From positions 1 to 52,980 of the forward strand of contig NZ_SPQN01000015.1 of assembly GCF_004571065.1 (NCBI RefSeq): DNA of 52,980 bases, written 5' to 3'. Origin of the DNA: Geodermatophilus sp. DF01-2 (GTDB lineage Bacteria; Actinomycetota; Actinomycetes; Mycobacteriales; Geodermatophilaceae). The translations under genes and the position numbers were made by a program. Under the pieces are notes generated by a model. That model did no database searches and was not told the origin of the DNA. It saw only the letters and a list, made by a program, of their open reading frames with translations. Shown piece after piece: positions 1 through 8,907 of this stretch. Numbering within the stretch: position 1 is the stretch's first letter; each line of letters opens with the position of its first letter.

Positions 1-2
1 CC

Positions 3-1523
3 CCGCTCGCCGGCGCGACCCGGCTGGCGCCGCCCTCGCCTCGTGAGCGGAGGGCCGCCCGCCGCGCCGCACGGAGTCCCGGCCGCCGGCGGCTGGTCCG
101 CGCGGCCACGGGCCTGGTGGTCCTCGTCGGCGTGGTCCTCGCCTACCACCTGGGCCTGTACTTCTACGTGGACCACAGCATCCAGCGGGTGGACGCGCTG
201 ACGCCCGACGGTCCGGAGGTGCTCGCTCCCGCGCTGCAGGAGGGCGCGGCGACCTACCTGGTCGTCGGCACGGGGCTGCCGGGGGAGGAGGGACCGGGGT
301 CGGTGGCCACCTTGCTGGCGCACGTCAGCCCCGACGAGCAGCGGGCGGTCCTGGTGAGCATCCCGCCGACCGCGCTGGTCGACACGCCGTCCTGCATCCG
401 CCCCGACGGTGAGGTTCGCGAGGCGGTGACCGAGTCCTTCGCCGCTTCACTGCTGGAAGGCGGGCCGGCGTGCACGGTTCGCGCGGTGCAGCAGCTCTCC
501 GGGCTGCGGGTCGACCACTACCTGGGCGTGGACCTCGCCCGGCTGCCCGGCATGGTCGACGCCCTCGGAGGTGTGTCGGTCTGTCTGCCCGCGCCGTCGC
601 CGGCGGTCGCCGCCTCGGCCGATCCGCTCCCGGCCGGCGCCAGCCGGCTGTCCGGGGAGCGCACCACGAGCTACCTCACTCCCGGTGACGCGGGCGCCGA
701 CGTCACCGGGGAGGCGGTCGCCGAGCGCGCGCAGCTGGTGCTCACCTCCACCCTGCGGACGGCGATGTCCGCGGGGACGCTCGGGAACCCCGTCACCCTC
801 ACCCGCTTCCTCACCCGTGCCTCCGACGCCCTCACCGTCGACGAGGAGGCCACCCTGGGGGACCTGCGCACCTTCGCCGGCACGCTCGGTGACCTCTCCG
901 GGAACGCGGTGCAGCGCATCGGCCTCCCGGTGGCGCAGGTCGGCTACGTGCCGGCCGGCAGCGAGCAGGCCCACGTGCTGCTCGACGCCGCGGCCACCCG
1001 CTCGCTGTTCGACGAGGTGATCGAGCGGGGTCGGCTGCCCGAGGAGCTGACCGCACCGGAGGCCGCCGACCCGGCCGTGGCCGCGGCGCCCGCGCCGGCC
1101 GCCGCCGAGCAGCCCGTCACCCCACCGGCGCCGCAGCCGCTGACCGCCGCCCCCGCGGACATCACCGTCGAGGTGCTCAACGGCACCGCGACCAACGGTC
1201 TGGCCGCCACCGTGGCCGACCTGCTGCGCGCCCAGGGCTTCGGGGTGAGCCAGGTCGGCAACGAGCTCGGCGTGGTGAGCGGGACCCTCGTCCGGTACGG
1301 CGCCGGCGCCGAGGAACAGGCCCGCACGGTCGCCGCCGCCATCCCCGGCGCGGTGCTCCAGCCCAGTGACGCGACCGGCGGTGCCGTGCAGCTCGTGCTC
1401 GGCCCCGGCTACTCCAGCGTCGTCCCGGTCGTCGTGGGCCCGCCCCCGGCCGCCGAGACGCCCGCGCCCGAGGCCCCCTCCGCGCCGTCCGCCGTGTCGG
1501 CCCCCGAGCCGATCGCCTGCTGA
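3..1523 (+). CDS. Divergent LytR-CpsA-Psr (LCP) family protein with LytR_C domain, 5' end outside window
   Basis: The frame is open from base 3 with no ATG, GTG or TTG before 117. A GTG start at 117 would cut through the membrane anchor, so the true start is probably upstream of the window. A basic N-terminus is followed by a transmembrane segment (LVRAATGLVVLVGVVLAYH), an LCP-like extracellular domain and, after a Pro/Ala-rich linker, a LytR C-terminal domain (ITVEVLNGTATNGLAATVADL). LCP proteins attach polymers such as arabinogalactan or teichoic acid to peptidoglycan. Here the usual Asp/Arg catalytic positions look replaced: LVVGTG instead of GSDSR, SIPPTA instead of SIPRD, and no YVRxR. 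It may be non-catalytic or accessory. Its 3' end faces pstB. Confidence 0.75.
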   Translation, partial: PLAGATRLAPPSPRERRAARRAARSPGRRRLVRAATGLVVLVGVVLAYHLGLYFYVDHSIQRVDALTPDGPEVLAPALQEGAATYLVVGTGLPGEEGPGSVATLLAHVSPDEQRAVLVSIPPTALVDTPSCIRPDGEVREAVTESFAASLLEGGPACTVRAVQQLSGLRVDHYLGVDLARLPGMVDALGGVSVCLPAPSPAVAASADPLPAGASRLSGERTTSYLTPGDAGADVTGEAVAERAQLVLTSTLRTAMSAGTLGNPVTLTRFLTRASDALTVDEEATLGDLRTFAGTLGDLSGNAVQRIGLPVAQVGYVPAGSEQAHVLLDAAATRSLFDEVIERGRLPEELTAPEAADPAVAAAPAPAAAEQPVTPPAPQPLTAAPADITVEVLNGTATNGLAATVADLLRAQGFGVSQVGNELGVVSGTLVRYGAGAEEQARTVAAAIPGAVLQPSDATGGAVQLVLGPGYSSVVPVVVGPPPAAETPAPEAPSAPSAVSAPEPIAC

Positions 1524-1624
1524 GCACAGCCGAGCCCACTGATTGGGCGCTCAGCGTGGTGTCCGCCAGCCCGGAGACCACGCTTTCTGCACAGTCGCGG
1601 GAACCGGGCGGGGCAGGGGCGGCC

Positions 1625-1679
1625 ACCCTCCAGGGCACCGCCCCGAGCTTGCGAGGGGTGGGGAGAACGGGGTCCTTCG
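1625..1679 (-). repeat. Dispersed palindromic repeat, copy 1
   Basis: One of eight copies in the window of a roughly 57-bp element. Read on the minus strand it begins CGAAGGACCCCG directly after the pstB stop codon and ends GTGCCCTGGAGG. The inner part carries CCCCTCG and CTCGGGG arms. It fills most of the space between the convergent LCP and pstB genes and probably serves both as a terminator or mRNA end structure. The first half of the gap (1524-1624) shows no other clear structure. Confidence 0.8.
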
Positions 1680-2459
1680 TCAGCCGAAGCGGCCGGAGAT
1701 GTAGTCCTCGGTCGCCTTCTGGTCGGGGTTGCTGAAGATCTTCTCGGTCGGGTTGAACTCGATCAGCCGGCCGGGCTGGCCCACCCCGCTGAGGTTGAAG
1801 AAGCCGGTCTGCTCGCTCACCCGCGCCGCCTGCTGCATGTTGTGGGTGACGATGACGATGGTGAACCGCTCCTTGAGCTCGGTCATCAGGTCCTCGATCG
1901 CCAGCGTGGAGATCGGGTCCAGCGCCGAGCACGGCTCGTCCATCAGCAGCACGTCGGGCTCGACGGCGATGGCGCGGGCGATGCACAGCCGCTGCTGCTG
2001 ACCGCCGGAGAGGCCGGCGCCGGGGCGGTCCAGCCGGTCCTTGACCTCGTTCCACAGGTTCGCGCCGCGCAGCGAACGCTCCACCAGGTCGTCGAGCTCG
2101 GACTTGCGCATCTTCTTGCTGTTGAGCCGCATGCCGGCGGCGACGTTGTCGTAGATCGACATCGTCGGGAACGGGTTGGGCCGCTGGAACACCATGCCGA
2201 CCTGCCGGCGGACGTCGACCGGGTCGACGTCGGAGCCGTAGAGGTCGACGCCGTCCATGACGACCTTTCCCTCGACGCGGGCGCCGGGGATCACCTCGTG
2301 CATCCGGTTGAGCGAGCGCAGGAAGGTCGACTTCCCGCAGCCCGAGGGGCCGATCAGGGCGGTGATGCTGCGCGGCTCGATCGAGACGTTGACGCCCTCG
2401 ACCGCCAGGAAGTTGCCGTAGTAGATGTCGAGGTCGGACACGTCGATGCGCTTGGCCAC
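1680..2459 (-). CDS. pstB: Phosphate ABC transporter ATP-binding protein PstB
   Basis: ATPase of the high-affinity phosphate importer PstSCAB, acting on the cytoplasmic face of the membrane. The 259-residue protein has the Walker A motif GPSGCGKST near residue 38, the ABC signature LSGGQQQR, and Walker [14 protein letters not shown] followed by a switch His in VTHNM. Length and motifs are typical of PstB. It starts with GTG 24 bp after pstA and is the last gene of pstS-pstC-pstA-pstB. Its stop codon is followed at once by a copy of the dispersed repeat. It is presumably controlled from the PHO box upstream of pstS. Confidence 0.97.
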   Translation of the reverse strand: MAKRIDVSDLDIYYGNFLAVEGVNVSIEPRSITALIGPSGCGKSTFLRSLNRMHEVIPGARVEGKVVMDGVDLYGSDVDPVDVRRQVGMVFQRPNPFPTMSIYDNVAAGMRLNSKKMRKSELDDLVERSLRGANLWNEVKDRLDRPGAGLSGGQQQRLCIARAIAVEPDVLLMDEPCSALDPISTLAIEDLMTELKERFTIVIVTHNMQQAARVSEQTGFFNLSGVGQPGRLIEFNPTEKIFSNPDQKATEDYISGRFG

Positions 2460-2483
2460 TGCAGGTCCTCCAGGGTTGCCCGG

Positions 2484-3569
2484 TCAGCGACCGGTCTTGG
2501 GAGCGAAGAAGCGACTGATGAGCCGGGCGACGACGTTGAGCCCCATCACCAGCATGATGAGCACGAGGGCCGCCGTCCAGGCCCGGTCGGTGGCGAACTC
2601 CGGCGGCACGCCCGGCTGGGTCAGCTGGTAGTAGGCGAAGACCGGCAGCGTGGCCATGCGGCCCTCGAACGGGTCGAGGTTGGTCGCGTTGGTGATGCCG
2701 AGGGTGATCAGCAGCGGGGCGGTCTCGCCGACCACCCGGGCGATCGCCAGGGTGACGCCGGTGCCCAGGCCGGCGATCGCGGTCGGGATGACGACCTTGA
2801 CGATCGTCCGCCACTTGGGCACCCCGAGGGCGTAGGAGGCCTCGCGGAGCTCGTTCGGCACGAGCTTGAGCACCTCCTCGGCCGACCGGACGACGACCGG
2901 GATCATCAGCACCGAGAGGGCGACCGCCCCGATGATGCCGAGCCGGATGCCCGGGCCCAGGAAGAGCGCGAACAGGGCGTAGGCGAACAGGCCGGCGACG
3001 ATCGACGGGATGCCGGTCATGACGTCGACGAGGAAGGTGATCGCCCGCTTCAGCCGTCCGGTGGCGTACTCGACCAGGAAGATCGCGGTCATCAGACCGA
3101 TCGGCACCGAGATCAACGTGGTCAGCGCGGTGATGACCAGGGTGCCCAGGATGGCGTGGTAGGCGCCGCCGCCCTCACCGATGATCCCGACCAGCGAGTA
3201 GCTGAAGAACTCGACGTCCAGACGCTCGATGCCGCGGCTGACCACCTCCCAGACCAGCGAGAACAGCGGCACCATCGCCACGCCGAAGGCGCTGACCACC
3301 AGACAGGTCACCAACCGGTCGGTGGCCCGGCGGGGGCCCTCCACGGCCCGGGCGAGCGCGTAGACGGCCAGCGTCCCGAGGACGACGGTGTAGAGGACGA
3401 CGAGCGCGATGTTCAGGTCGAGCACCGGCCAGAGCAGCCCGACCAGGACAGCCGCGCCGGCGAAGCAGGCCCAGGGCACCCAACGGGCCAGGCGCCCGGC
3501 GCGCTCGCGACCGCGAGGCGGGGGCGCGCTGCTGCCCGAGGCGACCGGCGCCGTGGAGGTCTGGGTCAT
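2484..3569 (-). CDS. pstA: Phosphate ABC transporter permease PstA
   Basis: Inner-membrane permease subunit that pairs with PstC. The 361-residue protein has several extra hydrophobic segments in its first 110 residues, giving a longer N-terminus than in E. coli PstA, then the usual permease core. The EAA-type coupling loop is visible as ELREASYALGVPKWRTIVKVVIP. The ATG start overlaps the pstC stop codon (ATGA), indicating translational coupling, and this start keeps a soluble MTQTSTAP-type N-terminus. Confidence 0.95.
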   Translation of the reverse strand: MTQTSTAPVASGSSAPPPRGRERAGRLARWVPWACFAGAAVLVGLLWPVLDLNIALVVLYTVVLGTLAVYALARAVEGPRRATDRLVTCLVVSAFGVAMVPLFSLVWEVVSRGIERLDVEFFSYSLVGIIGEGGGAYHAILGTLVITALTTLISVPIGLMTAIFLVEYATGRLKRAITFLVDVMTGIPSIVAGLFAYALFALFLGPGIRLGIIGAVALSVLMIPVVVRSAEEVLKLVPNELREASYALGVPKWRTIVKVVIPTAIAGLGTGVTLAIARVVGETAPLLITLGITNATNLDPFEGRMATLPVFAYYQLTQPGVPPEFATDRAWTAALVLIMLVMGLNVVARLISRFFAPKTGR

Positions 3570-4525
3570 CAGTTGGCTCCGGAGAAGTCGGCGCGGCGGT
3601 TGACGATGGCCCGGGCCAGCATGTTGACCGCGAAGGTGATGACGAACAGCGCCAGCCCGCTGGCGATCAGCGTGTTGATGTCCAGGCCCGAGGACTCGGG
3701 GAACTCCAGGGCGATGTTCGCCGCGATCGTCGACGGGTTGCCGCTGCTGATCAGGTTGAACGTGATGCCGCCGGAGACCGACAGCACGATGGCGACGGCC
3801 ATGGTCTCGCCGAGCGCCCGGCCGAGGCCGAGCATGGCGCCGCCGACGACGCCGGAGCGGCCGTAGGGGAAGACGGCCATGCGGATCATCTCCCAGCGGG
3901 TGGCCCCGAGGGCCAGCGCCGCCTCGCGGTGCAGGCTGGGCACCTGCAGGAAGACCTCCCGGGAGATGGCGCTGATGATCGGCAGGATCATCACGGCGAG
4001 GACGAGCCCGACGGTCAGCATGGTCCGCCCCGTGGTGGAGGCGGGGCCGGCGAACAGCGGGATGAAGCCGAGGTTGCGCTCGAGCCACTCGTAGAGCGGC
4101 ACCAGCTTGGGCGCGAGCCAGAAGATGCCCCAGAAGCCGTAGACGATGCTCGGGATCGCGGCCAGCAGGTCGACCAGGTAGCCGAGCACCTGGGCCAGCC
4201 GCCGGGGAGCGTAGTAGCCGATGAACAGGGCGATGGCCACGGCCAGCGGGGTGGCCACCAACAGCGCGATGACCGCGGCGAGCAGGGTGCCGAAGACCAG
4301 CGGGGCGATGTAGGAGACCAGGCCGCCGTCCCCCGGGATCTCCTCGGCCGGCGCGATGAGCGCGGGGAACGCCTCGACGAGGAGGAACGCGGTGACCCCG
4401 GCGAGGATGACGAGGATGAGGATGCCGGCGCCCTTGGCGGTCCCGGCGAAGACCCGGTCGCCGGGACGGCGGACCGACCGTCCGGTCCCGGGAGGGGACG
4501 GGGGTGTGGTCCTGGTGCTGCTCAC
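3569..4525 (-). CDS. pstC: Phosphate ABC transporter permease PstC
   Basis: Inner-membrane permease of the phosphate importer, 318 residues, starting at GTG. After a short Pro/Arg-rich cytoplasmic tail there are about six membrane segments. The ABC coupling loop reads LHREAALALGATRWEMIRMAVFP. It overlaps pstA by the ATGA arrangement. It is separated from pstS by 125 bp that hold a very strong hairpin, so the pstS to pstC ratio is probably set there. Confidence 0.95.
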   Translation of the reverse strand: MSSTRTTPPSPPGTGRSVRRPGDRVFAGTAKGAGILILVILAGVTAFLLVEAFPALIAPAEEIPGDGGLVSYIAPLVFGTLLAAVIALLVATPLAVAIALFIGYYAPRRLAQVLGYLVDLLAAIPSIVYGFWGIFWLAPKLVPLYEWLERNLGFIPLFAGPASTTGRTMLTVGLVLAVMILPIISAISREVFLQVPSLHREAALALGATRWEMIRMAVFPYGRSGVVGGAMLGLGRALGETMAVAIVLSVSGGITFNLISSGNPSTIAANIALEFPESSGLDINTLIASGLALFVITFAVNMLARAIVNRRADFSGAN

Positions 4526-4601
4526 CGTTGCTCCGTGGGGTGTGGGCCGGACGTGGGGACTCGCGGAGGGTTCAGGGACCGCCCGCGGCCGGGCGGCCGA
4601 C

Positions 4602-4631
4602 GGCCCGGGGTGCCGTGGGGCGCCCCGGGCC
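4602..4631 (-). terminator. Strong hairpin between pstS and pstC (likely attenuator)
   Basis: Arms 4602-4614 and 4619-4631 pair over 13 bp with one G-T pair around a four-base loop (gtgg). It lies downstream of the pstS stop and upstream of pstC on the transcribed strand. There is no T-run, as is usual for terminators of such G+C-rich genomes. Position and strength suggest partial termination, giving more PstS than permease, or 3'-end protection of the pstS message. Confidence 0.6.
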
Positions 4632-4650
4632 GCTGCCGGTCATTGTCTGC

Positions 4651-5766
4651 TCAGCCGGCGGAGATCGCGTCCACCGCGGTCTGGGCCTGCTCGCGCAGCG
4701 CGTCGGAGATCGGCGCGGATCCGGACGCCTCGGCGGCGGCCTGCTGACCCTCCTCGCTGATCACATAGCCCATGAAGTCGGCCACGAGGTCGGCGGTCTG
4801 CCGGTCGTCGTACCGGACGCAGCCGATGTGGTAGCTGACCAGCACGATCGGGTAGTTGCCGGACTCGGCGGTGTCCCGGTTCACCTCGATGGCGAAGTCG
4901 TACTCGTCCCGGCCCTCGAGACGCTCGGAGTTCTCGACCACCGCGGCCGCGGCCTCGGGGGTGGGGGTGACGAACTCCTCGCCGACGCCGATGGCGGCCA
5001 CTCCCAGGTCGCCGGCCTGGGAGAGGTCGGCGTAGCCGATGGTGCCGATGCCCGCGCTGACCGCGCTGACCACGCCGGAGGTGCCCTGGGCGGCCTCACC
5101 GCCGGCGACCGGCCAGTCGCCGCTGGGCTCGTACGGCCACGCCTCGCCGGCCGCGGCGGCCAGGTACTCGGTGAAGTTCTCCGTGGTGCCCGACTCGTCG
5201 GAGCGGTTCACCGGGGTGATGGCCAGGTCGGGCAGGGCGACGCCGGGGTTGTCGGCGGCGATCGCCGGGTCGTTCCAGTTGGTGATCTGCTGGTCGAAGA
5301 TGCCGGCGAGCACCTCGGGGGAGAGGTTGAGCTGGTCGACGCCCTCGAGGTTGTGGACGACCGCGATCGGCGAGATGTAGTTCGGCAGCTCGAAGACCCC
5401 GGAGCCGTTGCAGCGCTCCTCGGCCTGGGCGAGCTCCTCCTCGTCGAGGGCCGCGTCGGAGCCGGCGAAGTCGGTGCCGCCCGCCAGGAACTGCTCGCGA
5501 CCACCGCCGGAGCCCACCGGGTCGTAGTTCACGGTCACGCCCGGCTGCACATTCGAGTAACCGGCTCGCCAGCCCTGCATCGCAGCCTGCATCGCACTGG
5601 AGCCGGCACCGGCGATGGTGCCGTCCAGCTGCCCGGAGTCACCGGCGGCGCTGATGCCGCTCTCACCGGCAGCCTCCTCGTTCGCGGCGCCGCACGCGGT
5701 CAGCGCGAGCGTGCCGGCGAGCGCGGTCGAGAGGACGGCGGCGCGCGGCCTGGTGCTGAGTCTCAC
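4651..5766 (-). CDS. pstS: Phosphate-binding lipoprotein PstS
   Basis: Periplasmic-side, lipid-anchored phosphate receptor. The GTG start at 5766 places a signal peptide directly at the N-terminus, ending in the lipobox LTAC followed by GAANEE; an ATG 19 codons upstream would put a polar stretch before the signal. The mature part carries TIAGAGSSAMQAA and the phosphate-contact loop VNRSDESGTTENF. It is 371 residues long, typical of the family. It is the first gene of pstSCAB, with a tandem-repeat PHO box about 100 bp upstream on the coding strand. Confidence 0.96.
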   Translation of the reverse strand: MRLSTRPRAAVLSTALAGTLALTACGAANEEAAGESGISAAGDSGQLDGTIAGAGSSAMQAAMQGWRAGYSNVQPGVTVNYDPVGSGGGREQFLAGGTDFAGSDAALDEEELAQAEERCNGSGVFELPNYISPIAVVHNLEGVDQLNLSPEVLAGIFDQQITNWNDPAIAADNPGVALPDLAITPVNRSDESGTTENFTEYLAAAAGEAWPYEPSGDWPVAGGEAAQGTSGVVSAVSAGIGTIGYADLSQAGDLGVAAIGVGEEFVTPTPEAAAAVVENSERLEGRDEYDFAIEVNRDTAESGNYPIVLVSYHIGCVRYDDRQTADLVADFMGYVISEEGQQAAAEASGSAPISDALREQAQTAVDAISAG

Positions 5767-5865
5767 GGCAGTGGCCTTTCGACGGGTGCGCCCGGAGCCA
5801 TCTGCCGGGCAGCGCGGAGCCAACGGGCACCGACGGTAGGGAGCCGAGGTGGACGTCTCCGGGTC

Positions 5866-5887
5866 GCTCGATGAACGCGGGATGAAC
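5866..5887 (-). promoter_or_regulatory. PHO box (two 11-bp direct repeats) upstream of pstS
   Basis: On the minus strand GTTCATCCCGC (5877-5887) is followed directly by GTTCATCGAGC (5866-5876). They are adjacent 11-bp repeats with identical GTTCATC heads. Tandem 11-bp units of GTTCACC type are the known binding site of actinobacterial PhoP/RegX3. The site lies about 100 bp before the pstS start in the 208-bp gap to mshD, and the regulator gene pair is in the same window at 43995-45931. Confidence 0.75.
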
Positions 5888-5974
5888 GGCGGTGGAGGCT
5901 TCCGTCACGGGCCGTGGGCCGGCTCACGCCCACGGGTGGATGCACCGCGGAGACCGGCGGGGGAAGGGGCTCGC

Positions 5975-6955
5975 TCAGCCGGTACGGCGCCACGAGACGT
6001 CGGCGGCGTACCGGATGAAGCCGCTGCGCTCGTACAGCGTCACCGCCGCCGTGTTGTCCTCCTCGACGTAGAGCAGGACCTGGTGCAGGCCCCGGTCGCG
6101 CAGGTGTGCGAGGCCCACGTCGGTGAGCGCGCGCCCCAGGCCCAGGCCTTGCGCGTCGGGGTCGATGCCCAGCACGTAGACCTCGCCGACCGGCTCGGGA
6201 CCCTCGTCGCCGGGCGGGTGCACCTTCGTCCAGTGGAAGCCGACCAGGGTGGCGTCGCCGTCGACGTCGGGGTCGCCCCGCCAGGCCAGGAAGAACCCGG
6301 CCGGGTCGAACCACGGCTCGGCCTCGCGCAGTCGCAGGTCGCCGTCGGTCCAGCTGCCCTGCTCGGGGTGGGTGGCGAAGGCGCGCGCGTTGACCCGCAG
6401 CCAGGCCGCCTCGTCCACGCCGGGCCGGAAGGTGTGCACCCGCACGCCCTCGGGCAGGGCCGGCCGGGACGCGGGAGCGCACCCGGCCAGGCTGGGGTTC
6501 GGCCGGTCATGAGCGGCCTCGCCGAGGTCGCGGCGCAGTTGCAGGAGGACCCGGGCGCGTTCGTACCCGCCCCGCTGTGCCAGCTCGGCCGAGCCGGGGA
6601 GGTCGCCGTGGGCCCACACCCGCAGCGGACGGTCGCCGGCCAGTTTCTCGAGCCGGGCGAGCAGGGCGCGGCCGGTCCCGCGCCGCCGGAAGGCGGGGGA
6701 GACGACGAGCTCGGCCTCGGCGTCCCCCGTGCCGACCCCGCCCTCGAACCGCGCGTACCCGGCCAGCGCGCCGTCCGGGGTGGCGGCCAGGACGTCGCGG
6801 CCGCCGCCGGGGCCACCGTGCTGCAGCCTCAGCTCGGCCTCCTCCGACAGCGGGCGGACGCCGTCGGCCGCGGTGGCCGCGCGCAGCAGTGCCAGGACCG
6901 CGGGCACGTCGGCCGGGCCGAGCCGGTCGACGTCCCGGACGGAGACGAAGGTCAG
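5975..6955 (-). CDS. mshD: Mycothiol synthase MshD
   Basis: Acetyl-CoA:Cys-GlcN-Ins N-acetyltransferase, the last step of mycothiol synthesis. Two GNAT domains are visible. The first has [19 protein letters not shown] near residues 80-100. The second and catalytic one has [20 protein letters not shown] and [19 protein letters not shown]. The frame offers no ATG. The start given is CTG at 6955, which overlaps the glnR stop (CTGA) and yields about 326 residues; GTG at 6907 would remove 16 residues of the first domain. It follows glnR and precedes pstS, as in M. tuberculosis Rv0818-Rv0819-Rv0820. Confidence 0.93.
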   Translation of the reverse strand: MTFVSVRDVDRLGPADVPAVLALLRAATAADGVRPLSEEAELRLQHGGPGGGRDVLAATPDGALAGYARFEGGVGTGDAEAELVVSPAFRRRGTGRALLARLEKLAGDRPLRVWAHGDLPGSAELAQRGGYERARVLLQLRRDLGEAAHDRPNPSLAGCAPASRPALPEGVRVHTFRPGVDEAAWLRVNARAFATHPEQGSWTDGDLRLREAEPWFDPAGFFLAWRGDPDVDGDATLVGFHWTKVHPPGDEGPEPVGEVYVLGIDPDAQGLGLGRALTDVGLAHLRDRGLHQVLLYVEEDNTAAVTLYERSGFIRYAADVSWRRTG

Positions 6956-7722
6956 GACGGGCCTCGGACCAGCTCGGTGTCGTTCTGCGCGGTGTCCTCG
7001 GCGACGCGGGCCTCGGCCCGCGCCGCCGCCGCGGTGGCGGCGGCGACCTGCTGGTCGAGCTTGTAGCCCACGTTGCGCACGGTGCCGATCAGTGCCTCGT
7101 GCTCGGTCCCGAGCTTGGCCCGCAGCCGGCGCACGTGGACGTCGACGGTCCGCGTGCCGCCGAAGTAGTCGTAGCCCCAGATCTCCTGCAGCAGCTGCGC
7201 GCGCGAGAAGACCCGGCCCGGGTGCTGGGCCAGGTACTTCAGCAGCTCGAACTCCTTGTACGTGAGGTCGAGCGGGTGGCCGCGGAGCTTGGCGGAGTAG
7301 CTGTGCTCGTCGATCACCAGCTCGCCGGCCTGGGTCACGCCGCCGTCGGCGCCGTCCGCGGAGGAGGCGGCGGACAGGCGGCGGGCGGTGGCCCACTTCA
7401 GCCGGGCGTCCACCTCGGCCGGGCCGGCGGTGTCAAGCAGCACGTCATCGACGCCCCAGTCGGCCGACAGCGCGACCAGGCCGCCCTCCGAGAGCACCGC
7501 CACCAGCGCCGAGGCGACGCCGGTGGAGGAGAGCAGCCGGCACAGGGTGCGGGCCTGGATCAGGTCGTGGCGGGCGTCGACGAGGACGACGTCCCCCGCG
7601 TCGCCGTCGAGCAGGCTCGACAGCTCGGGCGCGACCACGCGGACGTGGTGCCCCAGCAGGCCGAGCGCGGGCAGCACCTCGGTCGTGGCCTGGCGTGCGC
7701 CGGTCATGAGCACGAGTCGCAT
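6952..7722 (-). CDS. glnR: GlnR-type orphan response regulator (nitrogen regulator)
   Basis: OmpR-family winged-helix DNA-binding regulator of nitrogen assimilation in actinobacteria. The receiver-like domain (residues 1-115) keeps an Asp at about residue 49 (VLVDARHD) and the GlnR hallmark [14 protein letters not shown]. The C-terminal domain contains [20 protein letters not shown] and [18 protein letters not shown]. No cognate kinase is adjacent, as expected for GlnR. The ATG is preceded by GAGGAGA at good spacing. It is translationally linked to mshD. The gene order supports orthology to Rv0818. Confidence 0.92.
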   Translation of the reverse strand: MRLVLMTGARQATTEVLPALGLLGHHVRVVAPELSSLLDGDAGDVVLVDARHDLIQARTLCRLLSSTGVASALVAVLSEGGLVALSADWGVDDVLLDTAGPAEVDARLKWATARRLSAASSADGADGGVTQAGELVIDEHSYSAKLRGHPLDLTYKEFELLKYLAQHPGRVFSRAQLLQEIWGYDYFGGTRTVDVHVRRLRAKLGTEHEALIGTVRNVGYKLDQQVAAATAAAARAEARVAEDTAQNDTELVRGPS

Positions 7723-7809
7723 GACGTCTCCTCAAGGGGGAGCCGGGGACGGTGGAGCGCGTCCGGGGGCCCACGACGGCGCTGTCGGTGAGCCAGCAGG
7801 ATAGCCGAC

Positions 7810-8082
7810 GTGTCGCCCAGCACCCCTCCGATCCATGGTTCGCGACACGTGGGGGTCGGCACGGAGGACGGTGTGCGGTTGGCCGGCGTCGCCGTCCCGT
7901 CCGCGCCGCCGGCCTCCGCCACCCGGCCGCTGACCTTCGTCGCCGTGCACGGGCTCACCGGCTCGGTCGCCCGGGCGTCGTTCCTCCGGGTCGTCCCGGG
8001 GTCCGGACACGCCGAGAGCGGGGCCACCGCTCCGCTCGTCGAGCGGATCGGGCGCTGGGCGTCTGCCACCATCGACCCGTGA
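7810..8082 (+). pseudogene. N-terminal fragment of an alpha/beta hydrolase
   Basis: A 90-codon frame reads DGVRLAGVAVPSAPP followed by LTFVAVHGLTGSVARASFLRVV. This resembles the first strands and oxyanion-loop HG of an alpha/beta hydrolase. Similarity stops after about 60 codons, and no nucleophile-elbow Ser or catalytic His follows in any forward frame. The stop codon overlaps the GTG of the next gene, so it could still be translated and coupled. I take it as a decayed hydrolase whose 3' part was deleted; a real short protein is the alternative. Confidence 0.45.
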
Positions 8083-8897
8083 CAGCGGCCGAGGTGGGGA
8101 CGGGTCTGCCCGTCCGGGCGTGGCACCTGGCCGCGGCCGGGGCGGTCGCGCTGGCGACCGCGCTGCTCGTCCTCCTGCCCGGGTACGCCGGCGAGGCGGG
8201 ACGGCTGGCGGCGGTCGCCGTCCTGCAGGTGGCGCTGGTCGCGGCGTGGGTGCCGGCGACCGGCATCCCGGCCCGGGCCGGCGCCCCGGTGCTCGGGCTG
8301 GCCGCAGCGGCCGGTGCGGACCTGCTGCTGGTGGTGCCCGAGCGGCCCGAGATCGGTTCGCTGCTCGCCGTGCCGGGGCTGGGCCTGCTGGCCGCGGTGC
8401 TGCACCAGATGCTGCGCCGGGCGCCGCGGCGCGACGTGGTGGGTTCCCTGGCCGGCGTCCTCCTGCTGGTGTGCGCGGTGTCCGCGCTCGCGGTGCTCCT
8501 CCTGCTGCCCACCGCCGGGGATGCGCCGGCCGCGACCACGGCGCTGCTCCTCGTCGGGACGACGCTGCTGGTCGGGCACCTGGTCGACCTGGTGCTGCCG
8601 CGCCCCCCGGTCGCACCGGGCGTGCCGCGCGGAGTGCCGGCCCTGGTGCTCTCCGTGCTGGCGGGTGCGGTCCTGGCCCTGCTCCGCACCGGCTCCGGCG
8701 ACGTGGCCACGCTGCTCGCGGCGCTCGCCGCCGGCCTGGTGCTGGGTGCCGTCGCCGCGCTGGTCGGCCTGGCCGCCGGCTACGTCGTCGCGGCCGGGCC
8801 GGGTCGGGCCTGGCCGGCGCCGCTGCTCCAGGCGGTGCTGCCGTTCGCCGCCGCCGCGCCGGTCGCGTTCTCCGTCGTGCTGCAGAACGCCCTCTGA
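8079..8897 (+). CDS. Polytopic membrane protein of unknown function
   Basis: A 272-residue protein made almost wholly of hydrophobic segments (about eight to nine), rich in Leu, Ala and Val, with short polar loops such as LRRAPRRD and LPRPPVAPGVPRG. No catalytic motif is visible. The GTG at 8079 overlaps the stop of the preceding hydrolase fragment, and the next gene (DUF2993) starts 10 bp after its stop, so the two are probably one transcript. A role in envelope biology is suggested only by that LmeA-type neighbour. Confidence 0.75.
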   Translation: MTAAEVGTGLPVRAWHLAAAGAVALATALLVLLPGYAGEAGRLAAVAVLQVALVAAWVPATGIPARAGAPVLGLAAAAGADLLLVVPERPEIGSLLAVPGLGLLAAVLHQMLRRAPRRDVVGSLAGVLLLVCAVSALAVLLLLPTAGDAPAATTALLLVGTTLLVGHLVDLVLPRPPVAPGVPRGVPALVLSVLAGAVLALLRTGSGDVATLLAALAAGLVLGAVAALVGLAAGYVVAAGPGRAWPAPLLQAVLPFAAAAPVAFSVVLQNAL

Positions 8898-8907
8898 GGG
8901 GCCGGCC

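Noticed and set aside
1842..3866. Very long forward frame opposite the pst permease genes (also 48386-50953 forward opposite the MFS-Tmk gene)
   Set aside because: Translations are low-complexity, rich in Asp, Gly, Gln, Arg and His, with no domain. They are mirror frames of strongly coding minus-strand genes, as expected at extreme G+C.
8314..8907. DUF2993 frame extended upstream
   Set aside because: The extension is Trp/Cys/Arg-rich shadow of the membrane protein gene; the signal anchor begins at GTG 8908.
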